A stretch of 64,000 nucleotides of DNA, taken from NCBI GenBank assembly GCA_034509735.1, contig JACGWO010000004.1, forward strand, positions 17,837,395-17,901,394, in the 5' to 3' direction. Below are positions 58,557 through 64,000 of this stretch, one piece after another. The position numbers were made by a program, and so were the translations under genes. Below the pieces are notes generated by a model that worked only from the letters and a program-made list of their open reading frames with translations, ran no database searches and was not told the DNA's origin. Positions within the stretch are counted from its first letter, which is position 1. Each line of letters starts with the position of its first letter. Source of the DNA: Sesamum alatum. Lineage: Eukaryota; Streptophyta; Magnoliopsida; Lamiales; Pedaliaceae.

Positions 58557-61500
58557 ATGCTCGGTGATGGATCGCAAACCCCTACTCGGTAAGATTTCCA
58601 CTCCTACTTCATTTCCATGAATTCTTGTTGAGATTGCGGTTCCTACGCGAAATTAATAGTTTTAGGGAAAAAAAAGGTTAAGTTTATCTTGTTATTAGCA
58701 AAGTGTTTCAGTTAAATCACGTCAACAAAACTTGCTGTAGCTGATCGAAATTCGGACAATTCAGTTCCTATCTGTAGCTTAATTGTGGTTCTTGTCTTCT
58801 TGTTTTGTTTTTCTTGAATGCTTATTGAATCAATTTATTTTTAAACTTTTTCTTTAATTCTCAAGTTAAGAACTCAAAAGATTTGGAAATTTTGGCGACG
58901 ATTTCTTATTGTATGCATGATACATCTTTGTTGAGGTTATCAATGTACCCAAAAGTTATTTGATATATATTCAAGGAAGATGTTCTACTGTCCTATAGGA
59001 TTAAGTTCATACTAAGAATATTAAAGCATGTGGAAAAAATTGGCAGGCATGAGTTGCTGAGTATGGTGAGGAAACATTCAAAGTTGATAGGGCAAACGAT
59101 ATTGGAAGAGAATGAGACGGATGATTTGGAAATGGATTCTGCCTTCTGGCATGACATGCTTGACTTCTATTTTGTTCGCAGTAAAGAATCAAGGGGACGT
59201 GAAGATGATGATCTCATATTCTTTGTTAGAAAATTGGTATCTTCTTGTGCTCTATAAATTATACTCTGCAGTTAATCCTGTGCATAAATTTGATGTAATC
59301 AATTTATCATGCAGCATTTGCAGGCCCAGAAACCCAGTGATAATGTAGAAAGCAACTCTCCTTACTTTGTACGCAGGTGGGCACCTAAGGTAAAAAGACA
59401 ATGAAATACTCTATATTGATTAGCAAACTACCTCCCTGTGTGGATGCCAAGTGTTAGTTATTTGGACGAAGCTTAAGCGTTTCTTCTTTCCTCTCCTTGA
59501 CTTGGCAGGACTATTTTCTGTATCATCTTTGGTAATCTGCATTAGCTTATTCCTGATCTTTTCTTTTCATGCCAAATTTTTACTAATTGCATTCACTTTA
59601 TTGACATCCAAAAGGAACAAACTGATAAACATGGATGCTGCTTATCATGTTAAAGCAGACCGTATTACACATTTATGCATGAATTTACAACTGACTCACG
59701 ATATTACCTAATGGAATTAGATAGGAACTTTTAATTATTTTCTTTTCAACCAATTGAATTCTAATCATGCCGATGACTAAAAATATTTGACCCATGTCAT
59801 TTACTAATGTGAAATATCTGTGCAAATGGGCCTTCTTACATTAAGATCTAAAGCATACCATGAATGTCTAGTAGTTGGTATCCAATTGGAGGAACATTAT
59901 TGTATGCACAAACAGATAATTGCTCTGCTATAGAGGTTCTCGCTATTTCCTATAACTGTTCTCTGGTTTGTGTTGTAGTATAGGTCCATCTCTATTCCCC
60001 ATGTAAGTACTGGAAATTTTAAACTTTACCCTCTCTTTCAAGAATACAGATCTTTGACAAATTTAAGTTCCACTGAATCCTTGGTGTGAGTTTCTACAAC
60101 GTTCTTAATCTTTTGTTCCATCTATGTTTGATTGAGCTGTATGAATCCAACATAACCATAAGGTGAATGCTTGTCTACCCCAAAATTTGTTCAATGTTGC
60201 CTGCTGCATCTGTTTTATGCTATGGAATTTTACATGCTTGGTGCAACGATATTCATTCATGGTTAATTGAAATTCATGTCCGTTTTCCCCGCAGTTGGAC
60301 GACTTAGTTGGTGAGAATTCAATATATGTAGATTGGAGGCGTTCTTTTTATCTGAATTTGATTGCTCATACCTCTTTCAGTGTGACTGTAGCAATTTGCA
60401 GGTAATTCTTATCACGTCATTTCCGCGAGATATTTACGTTAGTAATTTTGACCAGATTTTTCTTTCTTATTGTATTTGGTGGTCTCTTTGTTCCTTTTTT
60501 GAGCCAATATTGACTTTTATACTAAAAGATTTGGACTCTTGATGAGCTTGTTTGGTGGTCTCTTAATTCCTTTTCTGAGACAATGTTGACATCTATATTT
60601 TAACTATGTTGGCTTCTGTATGATGTCATTTGGGTATGTTGCTTGATTCTGTTGGAATTAGGTGCAGAAGGGCTTTTTTCCGGAAAAGGAGTATAAATGG
60701 GTATGTGCATGCATTTAATGAAAATGGAAGCTAGTATGAGGATGCTCTGAGAAATACTACTAAGACCTGGACACGGAAATAATATTATTGTGATTCATTT
60801 TTGAGATAAATTGCATATAGTAAACCAAGATTGATATTGGAGAAGGCAATCCTTCTGTGTTGCTAGTAAAGACTAGTTGTGCTTAGTATTTATTGGCCGT
60901 GATAGGCTATATGTGATGAATTAAAAGAAGAAGAGAAAAAAATTTGAGACCAGATTCATGTGGTTGAACTATCAACACTTCAGAAGTCTGGGATTTAATC
61001 TCAAAAAGTAATCAGAGAAAGGAGTATACCACACCAGGGCCGTCGTGATGCCTAATGGAAAGGCTCTACAGTTCCCTTGTATCAAATTTTCTCTTTTTTT
61101 CCATTTTTAATAGAAATTAACATTCTTCTGTGTTCTGCCATCAGTTTGCAACAGGTCAACTTAAATTTATTTAATTGGACATGGCTTGTCCTGAAAGAGC
61201 CATGTCTTTGGTTCTTTATATTGATTTATTTGCTAGATAATTCTGAATTTTGTCCTAAGTTTTTTTGACCAAATATCTTCATTTTTCCTTCCAGTCATCA
61301 GGTCCTTCGACAATATCATGCTAACCAAGGCAAAACCTTGTCTCCGATCTATAAGGTATCTGTAGGTTTGGGGGATAGATACAGTTTATTGTTGTCAATT
61401 CTTTGTGCTTTTTCCTTTAAATGGGTGCTTTATTGATTGGGAGGAATTTGACATTATAAACATTTGATATGATATAAAGGAGCTTCTCCTCAATGCTAGT

Positions 61501-64000
61501 TAGAAGCTCCAAAAGGTCAAGATATCCTTGAGAGGGAGGGGAGGGAGGATTTTGTCATATTAGAAGGGAGAGCTGGATGAAGGATTTCCATGTCTTTGGA
61601 GTTGCTACACTGATATGCTGACTCCAATTGTCAGCTTTCTTTGTTAGACTCCGTGACATGCTAAATTAAGTAGTGGTGATTTTAGGTTTCCTGGAGTTAA
61701 AACATTAAATTTGTTGAAATATCTTACATGATTAGACCTGTGTAAAGTTCCTTCATCCCATGCTCTTAGTAAAAGAAAGCATAAGGAGCATAACTTCTTA
61801 GTGCCATCTTCTATTCGGCCTTCCTTTTAAGGTGTTATATTTGTTCATTGCATTCTAAACTCCCTTTTTGTAAATTTTCAACATGCAAAAGTTTTCTTTT
61901 GGAAAGAGCTTTTCTAATATTATAGTTCTTCTGTATTTTGATATTATCCTGTCACATAAGACCTGAGAACTTAAGCATATCATGTTTGACAGGTCGTGAA
62001 GACTGTATATGCATCTCCAAGTCGTATTAATTTTCATTTGGATTCAAGAAAGGCAAGTTTTCTCTTGTGAAGCACACTACCCAACTCTCGTTTATATATT
62101 TCTCTTGTTCTTCATGGTTAATGTCTTAAATGTGCATTCAGGAAGTAGAAACAACACCTGCCTATCCAGATATCTGTTTTGCAGTAGATGACTTCGATTC
62201 GACATTCGATGCAGTGGTAAGGTGCATATTTTATGATGTCTATATTATGAAATGTGTTTGACCGATACAGATACATGGTACTTCTGCAATTTTGGATCTA
62301 TAGTTTGTATGGGATTTCCTTTGCTTCTCAATTTGACAGCTAAACTTTAGGAAAGTTCTTAAGATCATTAATCATCTCTTTTGCAGCACATGTCTATTAT
62401 AATCGGATACATTCTCTCTAAGTGTCTGTTAAGTTATGAGTGAGAGGCTTCTTTAATTGTGTTGTTTTGTGAGGAGGGAACTTCCTTGTGCAGAGGCAGG
62501 AGTTTCAGTGGGATTTACACCATCCATGATAAGATCCCTTTTACCCCTTCTATCCTTTTCCCATCTGATTTATTCACTTTCTGGCAAGACACTGGAGCAT
62601 TAGCCCTTCACTTGTTTTTAAGAGATCAGCTCTTGGACATCAGAACATGATATTAGGTGGAAAATTTACCCTTTCAGGCCATGTAGGGGTCTAAATATGG
62701 TTTCTTTATCATTCGCGGCTCTCTGAAGTGGGAGACAGGATGCATGATGTTAGGACATTCTAAGTTGGTTTTCATTTTCATGAAACTTGGTTATGGTCAT
62801 TGCAAATGAGCATTTTATGCTTTGTTTCTTCTAATTGTTCCTTTGTGGATGAATAGTCCCCAATGTATTTCCTTTCCTTTTCCTGTCACCCAGCCAACTT
62901 TGGTAAGCTTCTCTTGATCCTTCTAATTAGGTTGTAATTCAGCTTGCAGTCCATCATCTATCATCTCTAATCTTATTCCCACAGGTCTTGACTGATACAG
63001 ACCACTGCTATTGTGTGCTGCTAAATGCTCATGATGGGGCAGCATTTCCATGTGACAACAAGCCAGAACAAGCTACTGGTTTGGACATTTCTTCTTCAGA
63101 AAATGTTACAAGCGGTGGCAAGATAAAGAACTCCAAGGTAGTCTTCAGGGAATCTGAAAGCCAGTTTTATCAATAATACACCTAATCTCTACTGAGGAAA
63201 AACTTTCTTTGCAGATTACCCTTTTCTCAGGCTTTGTCAGCTACCAAATGGTCCGAGAAGCATATGATGGTAATTTTCTTTGTTCGACGCTCATGTCGTG
63301 ATGTAGAACTTTTACCTATCCTCTGCTCTTCATTTCAGCCATTCATTTAGTAATCAGAGATATAATAACACATTTCTAGAATTTTTTCCTTCAAATGGAT
63401 TGGTGGACCAATACATGATTGGACAGTATATTTGAGTCGAACCTGGACTTGGTTCTTGTGAGTTCAGGCATGAAGGCTGGTACTTTTACCACTCTACCTG
63501 AAACTGCATTGGTATATAATGTGAAGAGTTAGAGGCAAAAAGTGAATTTCCTTATTCCGCGTTCAATTTGTGAATATTTCTAATGTCAACAAATTATTTG
63601 CCAAGTTATGACTAATGGCGGTTGAGGACACTTGCATCACTAGAAAGGTTTGGTTGTTAATTAGTACTGTCGGAGGTACCTGAGCGAGATGATTGAGGTT
63701 GATTTTGTATCTTTGCCATTTTTTAAGCCTGCAAGGAAAGTGAGATGGTTGAAGCAATTTGATTGTAAATTTTTATTATGGTAAAACCAGGAAAAGTAGC
63801 TCGGGCTAGGACATGAAGAATTCCTTAAGACTGCATTTGGATGGAGGGATTTAGATTTAAAGGAAGGATTTGGCCTAAGGACTTCAAATCACTCCATATT
63901 AAATCCATTACAATGACACCAAATAAGGTTTACAAATGAAAGTTCAAGAATTTGAAATCTTTTGTGGCATGGATTTATCTGCACAAGTTTGATTGAGTTG
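58557..64000 (+). CDS. DUF2045 / KIAA0930-like protein, 5' part
   Basis: Nine exons are readable: 58557-58588, 59047-59236, 59315-59389, 60295-60401, 61295-61355, 61993-62052, 62142-62216, 62985-63137 and 63215-63269. They join in one open frame of 808 bases (269 codons plus one base), and the gene runs past the window. The protein has SAFWHDMLDFYFVRSKESRG, DDDLIFFVRKL, WAPK, then VDWRRSFYLNLIAHTSFSVT, KTVYASPSRINFH, YPDICFAVDDFDSTFDAV and LFSGFVSYQMVREAYD. Order and spacing fit the DUF2045 family (human KIAA0930), a conserved eukaryotic family of unknown role. I see no signal peptide or membrane segment. The first exon gives MLGDGSQTPTR. All introns are GT-AG except one GC-AG. Family assignment is from memory of the pattern, not a search. 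Confidence 0.8.
62053..62141 (+). other. GC-AG intron of the DUF2045-like gene
   Basis: The donor reads AAG|GCAAGT rather than GTAAGT, and the acceptor is TTCAG|GAAG. Exons on both sides are whole codons (20 and 25), and the family pattern is continuous across the join. The otherwise perfect donor consensus is typical of functional GC donors. Confidence 0.75.
63270..64000 (+). other. Intron sequence to the window end
   Basis: There is a GTAATTTTC donor at 63270 and no acceptor with a matching coding exon before the end. The stretch 63835-63935 (ATTTGGATGGAGGGATTTAG ... CCAAATAAGG) looks like a small inverted-repeat element of the kind common in plant introns, but the ends are too weak to name it. 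Confidence 0.5.

Noticed and set aside
63835..63935. Possible MITE with ATTTGGAT...CCAAAT ends in the last intron
   Set aside because: Ends match for only a few bases and no duplication could be fixed; left as a remark.
1..64000. CRISPR arrays, bacterial operons, rRNA genes or plastid/mitochondrial segments
   Set aside because: No regularly spaced identical repeats, ribosomal sequence or organelle gene pattern was seen; the content is nuclear plant repeats and one intron-bearing gene.

Overview
The window is nuclear plant DNA, most likely from a eudicot. It is AT-rich and crowded with nested transposable elements, and it ends with the first part of one intron-containing host gene. I saw no bacterial gene layout, rRNA, tRNA gene or CRISPR array. 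The species cannot be named from the sequence alone.

Layout. (1) 180-2450: a decayed Ty3/Gypsy pol on the minus strand, holding a small CACTA-type MITE (1401-1695). (2) 2451-2914: the 3' part of an LTR on the minus strand. A Ty1/Copia element (2915-8237, called E0 here) interrupts it and is itself cut off inside its protease region. (3) 8238-47203: the remains of one CACTA (En/Spm) transposon, with a TNP2-type transposase gene and a second Transposase_24-type gene. These have been split apart by a hAT-like element (9653-11035) that holds a Mutator-like MITE (9996-10465), a full-length Copia element E1 (11121-21287, TSD GCTTC), a full-length minus-strand Copia element E2 (22236-32458, TSD GGCTC), a solo LTR (33864-35825), an internally deleted Copia relative E3 (39557-45050) and a second hAT-like element (45079-46046). 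When each insertion and one copy of its duplication are set aside, transposase homology continues on the other side. The CACTA 3' terminus is at 47203; its 5' terminus is missing. (4) 47204-57960: a Gypsy LTR cut by the CACTA terminus, a minus-strand solo Copia LTR (ending 51199), then a plus-strand Gypsy pol remnant split by a solo Gypsy LTR (52716-55065, TSD CTTGA) and by a decayed minus-strand Copia element (55565-57887). (5) 58557-64000: a host gene coding for a DUF2045/KIAA0930-like protein; nine exons are visible and the gene continues past the window.

How the parts relate. E0, E1, E2 and E3, the solo LTRs and the fragments belong to one broad Copia lineage. They share an LTR start near TGTTAGAATAGGTGACC, an LTR length of about 2.0-2.2 kb, an initiator-methionine-tRNA-type primer binding site and a long leader before gag. 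E1 and E2 have the usual Copia order gag, protease, integrase, reverse transcriptase, RNase H, and both are disabled by frameshifts and stops.

The most interesting signals are non-coding. The leaders share a short hairpin with a compensatory base-pair change, a pair of odd palindromes about 80 bases apart, and very GC-rich islands. The LTRs share a dyad whose arms vary in a compensatory way. I found no clearly new enzymatic system; these conserved structures are the best candidates for something undescribed.
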